From Ornithodoros turicata (Eukaryota; Arthropoda; Arachnida; Ixodida; Argasidae), in NCBI RefSeq assembly GCF_037126465.1, contig NC_088201.1:141548376-141612375 (forward strand): a stretch of 64,000 bases of DNA. Direction: 5' to 3'. Positions 1 through 9,345 of the stretch are shown piece by piece. The notes under the pieces were generated by a model. The model was not told the origin of the DNA. It saw only the letters and a list, made by a program, of their open reading frames with translations, and searched no databases. The translations under genes and the position numbers were made by a program. Positions within the stretch are counted from its first letter, which is position 1. Each line of letters starts with the position of its first letter.

Positions 1-1478
1 TGCGCATGCGCATCCCGCGTCTTCTGCTCTTCTGGTTGAAAACAATGGAACCATAGCTGAAACCGTAGCTGAAAACAGCCGTAGCCATTACTATGTTAAC
101 GCTGCTATGCACCATTTTCCCGTTCCTGGATTGCTTCCGTCAATGAGTGAGGCTACGCTTCTCGGCACCAGAAATGTATGAAAAGACCCAGGAACGATAA
201 CGAATACTTTAGTGCTGGATGACTGCACCACTCAACAAGCGCAAGAATCTTCTTCTTTCTCTTCTTCAAAACAGTTGTGCACAGCTTATTGGTCTGGCAT
301 GGAATGACACGGACCCGGTTTGCTCCAGGGTCATGTTGCATACATCAAACGGACACTTACACTTTGTACAGGTAGAAGCAGCAGGAATAGGCTTCGAAGC
401 CTAAGATGGATACTCAAAAAGTGAATGCAAGAACTATGCTTGAACGAAAGACACAGAAACCGCAGCGCACCTCACGTGCATTTGTTTTCAGCCAGTAGCA
501 GACGACATTCGAGAGGGCGCCACATCTCAGGAAAATGGTCCATTGCAAAGATAGAGAGTGCCTGTTGCTGCATAATAAATTGTTTAGTAATTTTGGATTA
601 CTACTGCGCACTCCAGTGCTGTATGGTTAAAGGGGCACTAAAATAAAAAAAAAAACTTGCTCCCAAATGAAAGTCCGTGTTTCAATTAGTATGGTGCAAG
701 CAAATTCTGTTCACAAAGCGCTACCGTTTAAAGGAAAAACGCAGTGAAAACAGAGCCGTCTTTGGCGGCAAAGACGGCCCTGAGACAAAGATTGGCGGCA
801 TCAAATGAGACAGCAGGAATGAGAAGCGTGCGAATACCTATCGTGGGCATGCGGATTTGGAACGGGTCCGTTCGTAGTGTTCCGTATATGAGCGGCATGA
901 TGCACGCTGCAGCATTTTTCAATACCGATTCACTGAATTGTAGCCCACAATAGTTTTCGTGAATGTGCCACTGAGAGCATTTATCTTCACGTCCTTCGGA
1001 CAGGGACGCCAGTCCTCTTCGCAACGCGCACTATGTTTTTTGCCCGGACTGCTCCATGACGTAGCAAATGCGTGCACGCGCAGCATGGACTAAAAAACAC
1101 CAATCCACGAGATGAAACGACGTCCACTGCTTGGTGCCGAAGCAAGAAGGAGTGCGGTATAATTTCGATTGTAGCTCCGTAACGGAATCGAAGTTTTGAA
1201 TTATGATAACAAGTACGAAATTAACATAGCGTGTAACGTAATTTGAAGTCTTTGTTTACAAATTTTAGTTGGTGACATGGTAATGAATCCGTTACAAGTA
1301 CTCCTTTTAGCGAAACAGAGTTAAGTGCTAAATCCTAATCTCTGTTCACACATTAACTGGCACTTGGAAACCTTGTGAGTATCAAGTATATGATTAGGTT
1401 ATGAACACAGTTCACTAATGAAAATTACCTTAATCCCCATATAGGGTGTCCAAGATAAGTGTGAACATATTTTTTAAA
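1..1478. other. Unassigned sequence
   Basis: I recognise no gene, RNA or mobile element here. Only short open frames (under 100 codons) without family motifs occur on either strand. A purine-rich stretch near 628-655 (AAAGGGGCACTAAAAT followed by an A-run) resembles the ends of dispersed repeats elsewhere in the window, but no second boundary is visible. Confidence 0.5.
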
Positions 1479-1506
1479 CATATATATATATATATATATA
1501 TATATA
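1479..1506. repeat. (TA)n microsatellite
   Basis: Uninterrupted alternating TA tract. It lies about 45 bp left of the palindromic element at 1552-1732, which has another (TA)n tract on its right side. Confidence 0.95.
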
Positions 1507-1562
1507 CAAAGGGAAAATAGCCGAGGCTATGTAGCTGCACGTTGAGCATATGTTTACAGTTT

Positions 1563-1616
1563 GACCGTGCACTCCCAGCCGAGTACAGCTGTTTCGTCCT
1601 CCTTGGGACTCGTCAG
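1563..1616 (-). ncRNA. Hammerhead ribozyme-like core (left arm)
   Basis: Reading the minus strand, CTGACGA (1610-1616) is followed by a 4-bp stem II (GTCC/GGAC, loop of six), then GAAA, a hairpin that can serve as stem III, and GTC at 1563-1565 as the expected cleavage triplet. These are the invariant parts of a type I hammerhead. Stem I is not convincing: the bases next to CTGACGA do not pair with those after GTC. It may be a relic, or may need the other arm. Confidence 0.6.
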
Positions 1617-1667
1617 CCCGGCGTAGGGAAGTGCCGACCCAAGACCGTGTCACTTCCCTACGCCGGG

Positions 1668-1721
1668 CTGACGAGTCCCAAGTAGGACGAAACAGCTGCA
1701 CTCGGCTGGGAGTGCACGGTC
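1668..1721 (+). ncRNA. Hammerhead ribozyme-like core (right arm)
   Basis: CTGACGA at 1668-1674, stem II GTCC (1675-1678) with GGAC (1685-1688) closing a CAAGTA loop, GAAA at 1689-1692, and a stem III hairpin 1692-1720. Stem III includes GCACTC/GAGTGC, and its lower part has one A-G mismatch and one bulge. The cleavage triplet would be GTC at 1719-1721. This matches the type I hammerhead catalytic core. A proximal stem I is not evident, so self-cleavage is uncertain. Confidence 0.65.
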
Positions 1722-1730
1722 AAACTGCAA

Positions 1731-1777
<47 letters not shown>
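1731..1777. repeat. (TA)n microsatellite
   Basis: Long TA tract with a single interruption (ACAT near 1738). It lies between the palindromic element and the 3' end of the inverted Penelope-like element that starts near 1780. Confidence 0.95.
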
Positions 1778-1782
<5 letters not shown>

Positions 1783-1875
1783 GTGAAATAATAAGACTTG
1801 GACTACAGATTACAGGAACGTTAACAAAAACTAATTTATTTATTTTGCAATTTAACACACATATTAAAAAAAGAA

Positions 1876-1917
1876 TGGTCGACGTTTCGACAGTGGCACT
1901 GTCTTCGTCAGGACAAA
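1876..1917 (-). ncRNA. Hammerhead ribozyme-like motif in PLE 3' UTR
   Basis: On the minus strand: stem I strand GTC (1912-1914), CTGACGA (1905-1911), one extra A, stem II GACAGTG/CACTGTC, GAAA (1885-1888), then ACGTC with GTC at 1881-1883 as the cleavage triplet and GAC (1878-1880) completing a 3-bp stem I. Stem III would be only the self-complementary ACGT, which suits a dimeric hammerhead formed by two copies. Hammerheads are established components of Penelope-like elements. Activity of this copy is inferred, not shown. Confidence 0.65.
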
Positions 1918-2148
1918 GAGGTACAAGGGTTGCATATTGCTTAAATAGGTTTCCTGGGTGACGTCACAATCGGTGCAAGTATGCCACGTGGCAGTTGTCT
2001 GAGTCATATTCTGGAACATTCCGCAAGGTCAAGTCCGGGTGGTGATGTCATCTTTCTATGGGAGCCAGCTCAGGGTGAGCTGTACTGAGGCCATAGCTGA
2101 AAAGAAAAAAAGGAAAATAAAAGGAAAAAATGGGAAAGTATATCCCAT

Positions 2149-2811
2149 CTAGACGACCAGATTCCTTACTGTTGAAAGTACACCGGGATCTTCGTTAATG
2201 ATTGATTCGAATGTGTAAATGAGGTAAGACTCGCGTTGTTCCCCGCCTCTATCGGAGCTAAAGTTTGATTGAAGAATAAAAAGGGCAACGTCATTTATTG
2301 AATGACCAGGCTGGTTGAAGTGACGAGAAACAGGAAGATTTGGCTTTTTATTAACGTCCGACCGGTAGTTGTTGAACTTGATCCGAAAAGATGTTTTGGT
2401 TTGACCTACGTATTGTGCTTGACACGCGTTGCACTGAATGGCATAAATGACGTTGGATGAATTGCAGTCAAAGTCACCATGAATTTTGACGAAGAAATTA
2501 TAATTTGTGCTGTTAAGCACGTGGGCACTTCGCATTACTTTGCATATTTGACATCTGCGGCCATTGCACGGGTGGCAGCCTGCCGTCGGACTTGTTGGTC
2601 GGTTGACTTTGGAGCTGACTAGATTATCGTGGAGGTTTTGCGAGCGCCTGGAGGTCACACGTGGCGGTTCCGGGAAGATTTGTCGCATGCGCTCTGACTG
2701 ACAAAGAATACCGTGGTGGCGATTAAGTATACTGTTGATGTTGGAAACATTATTGTTGAATGTTACAACGAGGTTGACGGAACCATTGTCTGATTTGCGG
2801 TTGCGGTTTTG
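2149..2811 (-). pseudogene. PLE C-terminal GIY-YIG endonuclease fragment
   Basis: An open frame that enters from the palindrome centre and reads as the C-terminal third of a Penelope-like polyprotein. It has the cysteine-rich linker CHPCNGRRCQIC, the GIY-YIG core seen as VIYAIQCNACQAQYVGQT, a downstream arginine/histidine stretch (RIKFNNYRSDV) and the conserved glutamate in EQRESYLI. In an intact PLE this domain nicks target DNA and follows a reverse transcriptase; here the RT is absent. The frame ends normally at 2149. The first residues of the open frame (upstream of about 2811) are antisense of the other arm and are not part of the protein. Confidence 0.85.
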
Positions 2812-2813
2812 GA

Positions 2814-3140
2814 ATAATCTAGTCATCTCCAAAGTCAACCGACCAACAAGTCCGACGGCAGGCTGCCACCCGTGCAATGGCCGCAGATGTCAAATATGCA
2901 AACTAATGCGAAGTGCCCACGTGCTTAACAGCACAAATTCTAATTTCTTCGTCAAAATTCATGGTGGCTTTGACTGCAATTAATCCAACGTCATTTATGC
3001 CATTGAGTGCAACGCGTGTCAAGCACAATACGTAGGTCAAACCAAAACATCTTTTCGGATCAGGTTCAACAACCACCGGTCGGACGTTAATAAAAAGCCA
3101 AATCTTCCTGTTTCTCGTCACTTCAACCAGCCTGGTCTAT
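2814..3140 (+). pseudogene. Inverted, truncated copy of the PLE endonuclease
   Basis: The plus-strand arm encodes the same linker (CHPCNGRRCQIC) and GIY-YIG segment as the left arm. It carries an in-frame TAA at 2981-2983, where the left arm has a serine codon. The coding sequence stops abruptly near 3137, where a deletion joins it to the 3' UTR. It is therefore a dead duplicate made together with the inverted element. Confidence 0.8.
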
Positions 3141-3270
3141 CTAATCTATGTGTTAAATTGTCCAATAAATAAATTAGTTTTTGTTAACGTTCCTGTAATC
3201 TGTAGTCCAAGTCTTATTATTTCACTTTTATTCAACTTCGTAGCCGTCTGATACATTAACCTATTTGTTC

Positions 3271-3294
3271 TATATATATATATATATATATATA
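3271..3294. repeat. (TA)n microsatellite
   Basis: TA tract between the inverted PLE and the 3' end of the longer PLE. The latter's 3' UTR begins about 45 bp further right. Confidence 0.95.
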
Positions 3295-3432
3295 CTTGGT
3301 GAATGGGGTTCGGACCACCGCGAATATATGTAGCTGAAATGAAAATTGAAACACAGACTACGAAGGTACGGGAAGTAAGAAAAAAATGGATAATTTATTT
3401 ACATTTAAGATACTTGGAATGCTAAAAGGGTT

Positions 3433-3469
3433 GTCTACGTTACCGCGGAGGCTCCGCCTTCGTCAGGAC
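3433..3469 (-). ncRNA. Degenerate hammerhead-like motif
   Basis: On the minus strand GTC-CTGACGA (3460-3469) is followed by stem II GCGGAG/CTCCGC. The expected GAAA is GTAA, and the triplet is GTA followed by GAC, which pairs with the opening GTC. The same GTAA variant occurs in the other copy at 12486-12522. It is the positional equivalent of the better motif at 1876-1917, but with a core base changed. Confidence 0.45.
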
Positions 3470-3682
3470 AAAAATATGTCAGTGATACATAGAGCTTATA
3501 AAGGCTCGCATAGTGACATCATCGGGAAAGGGAAAACCCCGCCACCTGGCGGTTGTCAAAGGGTCACGTTCGAGAATGTTGACTTGTCAGGTTCAAGTGT
3601 GATGTCATCGTCCTTGGGGGAGTGGCTTTGTGCAGGTTGCGCCACCCATCCGGCTGAAAAGAATTGGAAAAAAGTGCCTTAT

Positions 3683-4303
3683 CTACGAGGTTAGACTTCT
3701 TATTGTTGATAGCATGCCGGGGTCTTCGTTAATGGTCGATTGGAATTTGTAGATTAGGTAGGATTCGCGTTGCTCTCGGGAGCGGTCAGAGTTGAAGTTT
3801 GACTGGAGAATAAAGATTGATACATCGTTAATAGAATGACCTGGCTGCTTGAAATGGCGGGAAACTGGAAGATTAGGTTTTTTGGTGACATCCGATCGGT
3901 GGTTGTTGAATCTGGCTCTGAAAAAAATTTTTGTCTGACCCACATATTGTGCTTGACATGCGTTACATTGGATTGCATAGATGACGTTCGAAGAATAGCA
4001 GTCTAGGTCTGCAATGATCTTGGCGGTAAAATTAGAGTTTGTACTTTTGACTTCCTGCGTGGTCTGCATTAGTTTGCAAATCTGACAACGTCGGGCATTA
4101 CATGGGTGACAACCGATCGAAGGGTTTATCGTACTGTTTACTTTAGAGCGGACTAAGTTATCCTGCAGATTACGTGTACGTCTGTAAGCGACACGTGGTG
4201 GTTCGGGAAAAATTTCCTTAGTGCGTTCGGACTGGAGGAGGATACTATGGTGGCGATTAAGTATGCTGTTAATGTTTGGGATATTTCCGGTGAATGTTAC
4301 AGT
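3683..4303 (-). pseudogene. PLE linker and GIY-YIG endonuclease domain
   Basis: The open frame covers the linker (CHPCNARRCQIC), the GIY-YIG core (VIYAIQCNACQAQYVGQT), the FNNHRSDV segment and the C-terminal EQRESYLI, which carries the presumed catalytic glutamate. It ends at the native stop at 3683. At its 5' side the frame is broken at 4303/4304 by the 253-bp MITE; beyond that insertion the protein continues at 4565 toward the RT domain. In PLEs this nuclease supports target-primed insertion. Closest relatives in the window are 2149-2811 and 11398-12270. Confidence 0.88.
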
Positions 4304-4556
4304 CAGTGGCGTATCTAGGGTGTGGCAGGTGCGGACAGGTGCCATGGGCGCCAGGTGAACAGGGGCGCCATTATGTGGTCGGGTGTCAATGTGCCATGTC
4401 GGGTACTCAACCTGGCACATTCATAAATGATCTAAAGCACCCGCCATTAGAGAGGTTGTAGTGTGAAACCTAGTGCGGACCACACGAAAGCGCATCCCCA
4501 AGGACATCATGTTAACCATGTTGCCATGGGCGCAGGTAGCTCTAGATACGCCACTG
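4304..4556. mobile_element. hAT-type MITE inserted in the PLE
   Basis: Perfect 15-bp terminal inverted repeats CAGTGGCGTATCTAG, flanked by the 8-bp direct repeat GTTACAGT at 4296-4303 and 4557-4564. The PLE copy on the plus strand near 11355-11375 preserves the uninterrupted site with a single GTTACAGT (complement), so the insertion is proved by an empty site. The 8-bp duplication and CAGTGG ends are typical of hAT elements. It has no coding capacity at 253 bp. Confidence 0.92.
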
Positions 4557-4564
4557 GTTACAGT

Positions 4565-6116
4565 TAAGTTTACCGAATTGGTTTTCGAGTAATTTTTCTT
4601 TTTTTCAAACAAGCTAATGCGGTCTACTTTGCGAGCCCTGTTGAGAGCATCTTGCACCAGGTTCAGTGGATATTGACGATCAACGAAAGTTTGTTGCAGC
4701 TGTTCTAAATTTTTTTTCCAGATCGCCATCATTTGAGCAGATCTTCCTGTATCTAAGGGCTTGACTATAGGGGATGGCCAGTTTCGTGTGTCGCGGATGG
4801 CAGCTTTGAAATGATAAGTATTGTTGAGAATCGGTTGGCTTACGGAACAGATCAGTTGTTAAACCACCATTAGTGAATTTAACCTGAACATCTAGGAAGT
4901 TAACAATGGTGGCTGAATAAGAATGAGTGAAGTTAATGGAGGGGTGGAAGTTGTTGAAGTTGCGTATAAAATATACAAGGCTGTCTTCCGAGTGTGGGCA
5001 GATCATAAATATGTCGTCCAGGTAACGTTTGTAGAGAGTAGGTTTTAGCTCGCACTGGCTCAAGAAATTTTCTTCCAAACTGCCCATGAATATATTTGCG
5101 TAACTGGGTCCCATCTTAGTGCCCATAGCTGTGCCGCTGATTTGTAGATATTGTCTGCCATTAAATTCGAAGTTATTGTTCCTCAGGATCAGTTTCAGTA
5201 GAGCAGATAGCACAGTCGAATCACAAGGGGAATCGGAGTACTTTGAAAAAGCCGTTTCTGCTGCGGTGATCCCGTCTTCGTGTGGGATATTGGTGTATAA
5301 GGATGACACGTCTAGCGTAACTAGGAGACTAGAAGCGGGTGGCTGACATTGGTTTAGTACTTGGAGGAAGTGATTAGTGTCCTTAATATACGAAGGGAGT
5401 TGTGGGGGTATGTCTTTAAGGAGATAGTCTACAAAGCTAGAGAGATTTTCTGTGGCTGTCCCATTACAAGAAACGATTGGGCGTCCGGGATTTCCCGGTT
5501 TGTGAATTTTCGGGAGCATGTAGAACCTGCCTGGTTTTGCGTTACGTGGGAGAAGGTAATCATATAATGCCGAATCGATTTTCTTTGTTGCCTTTAGTGT
5601 CTTTAAATTTTTGGTGATGTCACTAACAATTTGTTCCGTACGATCACCGTCCAGTGGCTTCTAAAAAGTAGCACAAGCCAATTGTCGGAGTCCCTCATCG
5701 ATGTAATTTTGCATATCCATTACAACAATTGCACCACCTTTATCTGCTCTTTTGATTATTATGTCTTTCGATTGTTTGAGATCAGAAAGACTACGATGCT
5801 CCGCTGGGGTAAGATTCGGTTTGGGTTTGCGAGAAGAAGAATTGTATGCTGTTATAATATCTTTCTGCACTGCCTTTATGTAGATATCTAGGGCTTTCTG
5901 GCGATTAGGTTCCGGTGTAAAATCGGACGGTGGCCTAAAATGATTGGGGGTTTGATCCTGTTTATCATAAAAGCACTCTTTAAGGCGCATTCGTCGAGCA
6001 AAGTTGTCTAAATCGAGATGAAGTTGATATTCGTTTGCCTTATTCTTGTTAGGGCAGAATGAAAGGCCCCGGCTAAGCAGCGAGACTTCGGAGTCTGTGA
6101 GTGAGTGAGACGACAA
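4565..6116 (-). pseudogene. PLE N-terminal domain and reverse transcriptase
   Basis: One frame runs from 6116 to about 4710, interrupted only by a TAG at 5661-5663. The N-terminal part carries the PLE signature around IIKRADKGGAIVVMD. After the stop come RT motifs in order: LPKIHKPG, motif A LDVSSLYTNIPHEDG, motif B GTAMGTKMGPSYANIFMG and motif C RYLDDIFMI with the catalytic aspartates. Near 4710 an eight-base A/T run (seven in the 10.5-kb copy) shifts the frame; the protein continues in another frame through the segment ending SLFEKKKNYSKTNSV at the MITE. The RT copies element RNA at the target. The product cannot be made whole from this copy. Confidence 0.9.
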
Positions 6117-6180
6117 ATTAACGACGCTCTGTGATGCAGTGCTGGTGGTGATGGTGTGAATTGGGGAATTTTGATTACCA

Positions 6181-6221
6181 CGAGTACTATCTTGGGCTTC
6201 ACTTGCCCAAGATAGTACTCG
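6181..6221. repeat. 17-bp perfect hairpin at PLE 5' region
   Basis: CGAGTACTATCTTGGGC at 6181-6197 and its exact complement at 6205-6221 flank a 7-base loop. It lies just upstream of the PLE coding sequence and may mark the element's 5' UTR or boundary. It is not followed by a T-run and does not look like a terminator. Confidence 0.8.
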
Positions 6222-7364
6222 TAGATTCTGAGTTCGGTCTAGGTTTCACACGTGGCTTCTAGTGAAGTTCGAAGCTGCTCTGTAGAACTGACAGGAGACT
6301 TGCAGAGTAGATAAATTTTTATTTATATTTTCCAAAGAACATGTAAAAAACAATGTGCTGTACCAACTGTATTCAAAGAAATACAAATATACTTTGTTTT
6401 AGCTATGTGCATATTAGCAGATTACAGGTGACCGATGACACACAATGGGCCTCAAGGGTGAGAACACAAGAATACTACCACTGCAGGCACTGTCCTGAAA
6501 TTCTAAGTCACCATTTGTCAGAAAGCAGTGACCACGCACAGCCTAAGGATCATATTGAGCTCCTTCCATTACACTTTTTATTGACAGCATGTTGGCTGCC
6601 ATCCAGTCCATGAAAGTGACCCATATCGTTGAAAGAACGGTTCAACAGCAAGCGAGCTGGTGATAGTGTCCATGATGGCGAGACCTGAAGAGGAGATACA
6701 AGAAGGGACATAAACACGCTATGTTGAGACATTGTGTATGTCCCTTCCTATCCCTCGTCTCAGTGTTTTTTGCTATGGACCTTCATGATGTTTCCTTCGG
6801 CTTTACTTATTTATAAAATACTTATTAAACTTTACATATTTTTATGTAGAATTGCGAAGGTACAGCCAGGCGCTGTTAGCAAATCACACAGTACTTTTCT
6901 TGAATCAAGAATCCATAGAAGGTACACAGTCATCTTCAGCATTGCACACATCTATGGGACATGTTAATCACTTTGGAATGTGACAGACATGTCATGGAGG
7001 CCGGCAAATGATTAGTGCCGTTTTGTCACCTGCATGTTGAGACAGATGTATCTTTACATACTTTGCCATGACACAAATATATGAAGCAACAAATGTACCC
7101 TCTACTTTATTATGGTTATTAGTCAACACTGCCAAGAATGTGGGAACACAGTCTTGTACCACCTACACTCATCAAAATGACCTTCACACACGACACATTG
7201 TAGGTCAACGAGACTCCAGAATGATGTCCTCTCCCTCCCCATTAGCTGAAAACATTTTTCTACAAACTTGCATAAGGGGAAGTTAGTACAAGAAACGCAG
7301 ACATTCCTTTTTTGAGCAAATCAGTATTCAGAGCGTTACCATACTGTGGTAGGCCTGCAGTGCA
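6222..7364. other. Unassigned sequence
   Basis: AT-rich sequence with short open frames only. I see no domain motifs, repeat boundaries or RNA genes. Confidence 0.5.
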
Positions 7365-7690
7365 TTACGTGGTACAGCACACACTGTAAAAAATTTCACC
7401 GTAGAACATGTCCCCCATTCTAATGACAGTCTTCTCCAGTTTCTCAAACTGCCACTTCCCATAGTGCTTTATGGTATGACACAGTATTTCTAGGTCTTTA
7501 CTGTAGTTTACTGGTTGTAGCAGAAAAAAGACACCACTGTTTCCGATCACAGGACGCAAGCCATAAGTGCTATACGGAAACAGTACATGCTGCTCTCTAG
7601 CAGTTGTTCGTGTTTGGACATGGTATGGTGCATGCAGGGTAAATTCCATGGTTAAAATATCCAAACGTGAACAACTGTTAGATTACATGA
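7365..7690 (-). CDS. Possible exon, weakly Tudor-like
   Basis: A minus-strand open frame preceded by an acceptor-like CTAACAG (about 7672-7678) and encoding roughly 100 residues. The stretch FFLLQPVNYSKDLEILCHTI followed by a tyrosine and, about 16 residues on, RMGDMFYGEI has the spacing of Tudor-family domains (F-x-Q, leucine-rich helix, then G-D). The resemblance is faint and no intact gene structure could be assembled. It could equally be random. If real, it would be one exon of a spliced minus-strand gene together with 8569-8757. Confidence 0.22.
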
Positions 7691-7709
7691 TGTAAAATGC
7701 TCTATAGTA

Positions 7710-8417
7710 CAGTAAAACCTCCAAAGTCGGACACCTCCCTACCTCGGACAACTCCCCATGATTTCATTGCACGGGCAGGCTCCCATTGAAACTACATGGG
7801 GACGAAATTCTCTATGTCGGACACCTCCCTATCTTGGAAGTAGGATAGGGTTTTCCCTGCAAAGTCGGACAAAACCCTGGCCAAATTACCTCAATATCGG
7901 CCCATCTTTGCACCAAAAAGACTCAAAATGAGCCAGTGGCCTTGACTTTTGGCCTTTTTTCCCCCTATACTGGTCTCAGCATTTTGTTGCTTTAGTTTTT
8001 GAGTCCAAAAACAAGTGCTGTCAGTCTACACTGTAATTCTTTATGTTAGCACTTGTCTTCAGTTTGTCTACAGCCTTTGAACGAGCACTGCACCAAAGCT
8101 ATGAGAAGTGGGATGACGCTTCAGAGACAAGTCCTTGCTGCTCGAAAAGCTCAGAGGTAATGCCATTGAGTAGAATCTGAACGGAATTGAATATACTAAA
8201 ATCAGTAATAATTATCAGTGAAGAGTGGGTAGAGGTACCACTACCAGGCACCACCACCAGGTACCACTAAGGACCTTAAATTGAAGAAGGGGGACAATTC
8301 TCACAGCTGTGATCTCTTCCATTTTTTGTTGCCGTCATATTCTGTAACTCGGACACCTCTATAAGTAGGAGACGCTTCGGCTGCACCGCGGGTGTCCAAC
8401 ATAGGAAGGTTTCACTG
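7710..8417. mobile_element. Non-autonomous pogo/Tigger-type element
   Basis: Terminal inverted repeats start CAGTAAAACCT on the left and CAGTGAAACCT on the right (complement of 8407-8417), and each is bounded by TA (7708-7709 and 8418-8419), the target of the Tc1/mariner superfamily. Subterminal GTCGGACACCTCCCTA-like repeats occur several times near the left end, and a related GACACCTCTA near the right end. CAGT-starting, AACCT-containing ends fit the pogo/Tigger branch. At 708 bp no transposase is recognisable. Confidence 0.78.
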
Positions 8418-9009
8418 TATTTATGTTCCGTGTCATGTGACCACAAACAATATATGCTTTTGCTCATGCTGCACAGCACAGGCGAATTGAGCTGCATGTG
8501 AGGATCATAACATGAAACCCGAGGCGCGGAGGAAAAGGTATGACTTTATGGGCTCTGTGTCAGTTGTTTCATGTTGTAATTGCGTACCAGCTGGCCTGTA
8601 CCTGAGAATAGGTTTGATGCATTGTACACGCACCATAGACATGCAGTATGTGCTGTGGTGTGATAGTAATGCCACTGCCAATTGAAGAATAATGCTCCAG
8701 GTGGATTGTTTCGGTACAATCTTGAACTATACATACCAAGGGGTAGGGCATCTGCGTGACAGGTTTACCTGGAAGTAAGAATGTAAATGTTAGCTGAAGT
8801 CATTGAATAATTAACATTATCAATATACTGCTGCAGATGATACAAACAATAGCACACAAGATGCTCTGATATGTTCTGCAGGAATGTCTCTGTACTCACA
8901 ATATTAGTACAGCAGCTACAGAAATGCATAAAACAAGTTTTTGTATACATGATATCACTTGAATGCAACACAAGCTTCTGCTGCACTGCCAGAACACCAC
9001 GGCGGACAG
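8418..9009 (-). other. Unassigned; one possible exon at 8569-8757
   Basis: On the minus strand a pyrimidine-rich acceptor-like sequence ending ACTTCCAG (about 8758-8765) precedes an open stretch encoding GKPVTQMPYPLVCIVQDCTE and about 45 further residues, with CAG/GTACAGG at about 8605 as a weak donor. I recognise no domain. The rest of the segment shows nothing. Confidence 0.2.
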
Positions 9010-9345
9010 ATTTACCTTACTTCACCTGAGAAAAAGTATGTACTGTTGCACACATGATGCTGTTTGAATGTCTCGAAAAACATAATTTATGACCGAAAGA
9101 CATCAACTGGGAGATTTCGGTTTACCTTAGTCAAAACTGAGAAAAAGTATGTGCTGTTGCACACATGAAACTGCATGAACTGCCCTTGAGCGCTCTGGAA
9201 GAACACCTTATTTGTGACCAAAATACAACAGCTGAGCCAACATTGAATTTATACCTTACTCAAAATACACAAGATGTGCTGCCGTGCACATGATACGATG
9301 TTTACTGCTTAAATGTACCCTGAAAGCGCTGGCACCTCAGGCATG
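9010..9345. repeat. Diverged ~115-bp tandem repeat, three units
   Basis: Units near 9015-9130, 9130-9245 and 9245-9340 share the order: TTACCTTA, a CTGAGAAAAAGTATGT-like block, TGTTGCACACATGA, and a later GACCAAAAxACAxCA-like block. Divergence is high, so this is an old duplication. Confidence 0.5.

Larger units (their letters stand above)
1552..1732. mobile_element. Palindromic element with hammerhead cores
   Basis: Two arms of about 80 bp (1552-1633 and 1651-1732) are inverted copies separated by a 17-bp spacer (1634-1650). Few mismatches separate the arms. The element sits between (TA)n tracts at 1479-1506 and 1731-1777. Each arm holds a hammerhead ribozyme core, on the minus strand in the left arm and the plus strand in the right arm. 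There is no coding capacity. The structure resembles a small non-autonomous fold-back element, or a dimer of an inverted ribozyme-bearing retroelement end. The precise mobile family is unknown. Confidence 0.75.
1780..3235. mobile_element. Head-to-head inverted Penelope-like element
   Basis: The left part (1780 to about 2811) is the 3' portion of a PLE on the minus strand, ending in the GIY-YIG nuclease and a 3' UTR. The right part (2814-3235) is the same region inverted on the plus strand. It has lost about 440 bp, including the end of the nuclease gene and the hammerhead segment (junction near 3137). Matching outer ends are the sequence around 1783-1835 and its complement at 3175-3230. The unpaired centre is about 2631-2813. 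Inverted partial copies are known for Penelope elements. Confidence 0.85.
3335..6240 (-). mobile_element. Decayed Penelope-like retroelement, long copy
   Basis: A minus-strand PLE of the family shared with the copy at 10505-12623. Reading 5' to 3' on the minus strand it holds an N-terminal domain, a reverse transcriptase, a linker, a GIY-YIG nuclease and a 3' UTR ending near 3335 (TTCATTTCAGCTA), close to a (TA)n tract. It is disabled by an in-frame stop (5661-5663), a one-base homopolymer frameshift near 4710 and a hAT-type insertion at 4304-4556. The 5' boundary is uncertain and lies upstream of about 6200. Confidence 0.85.
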
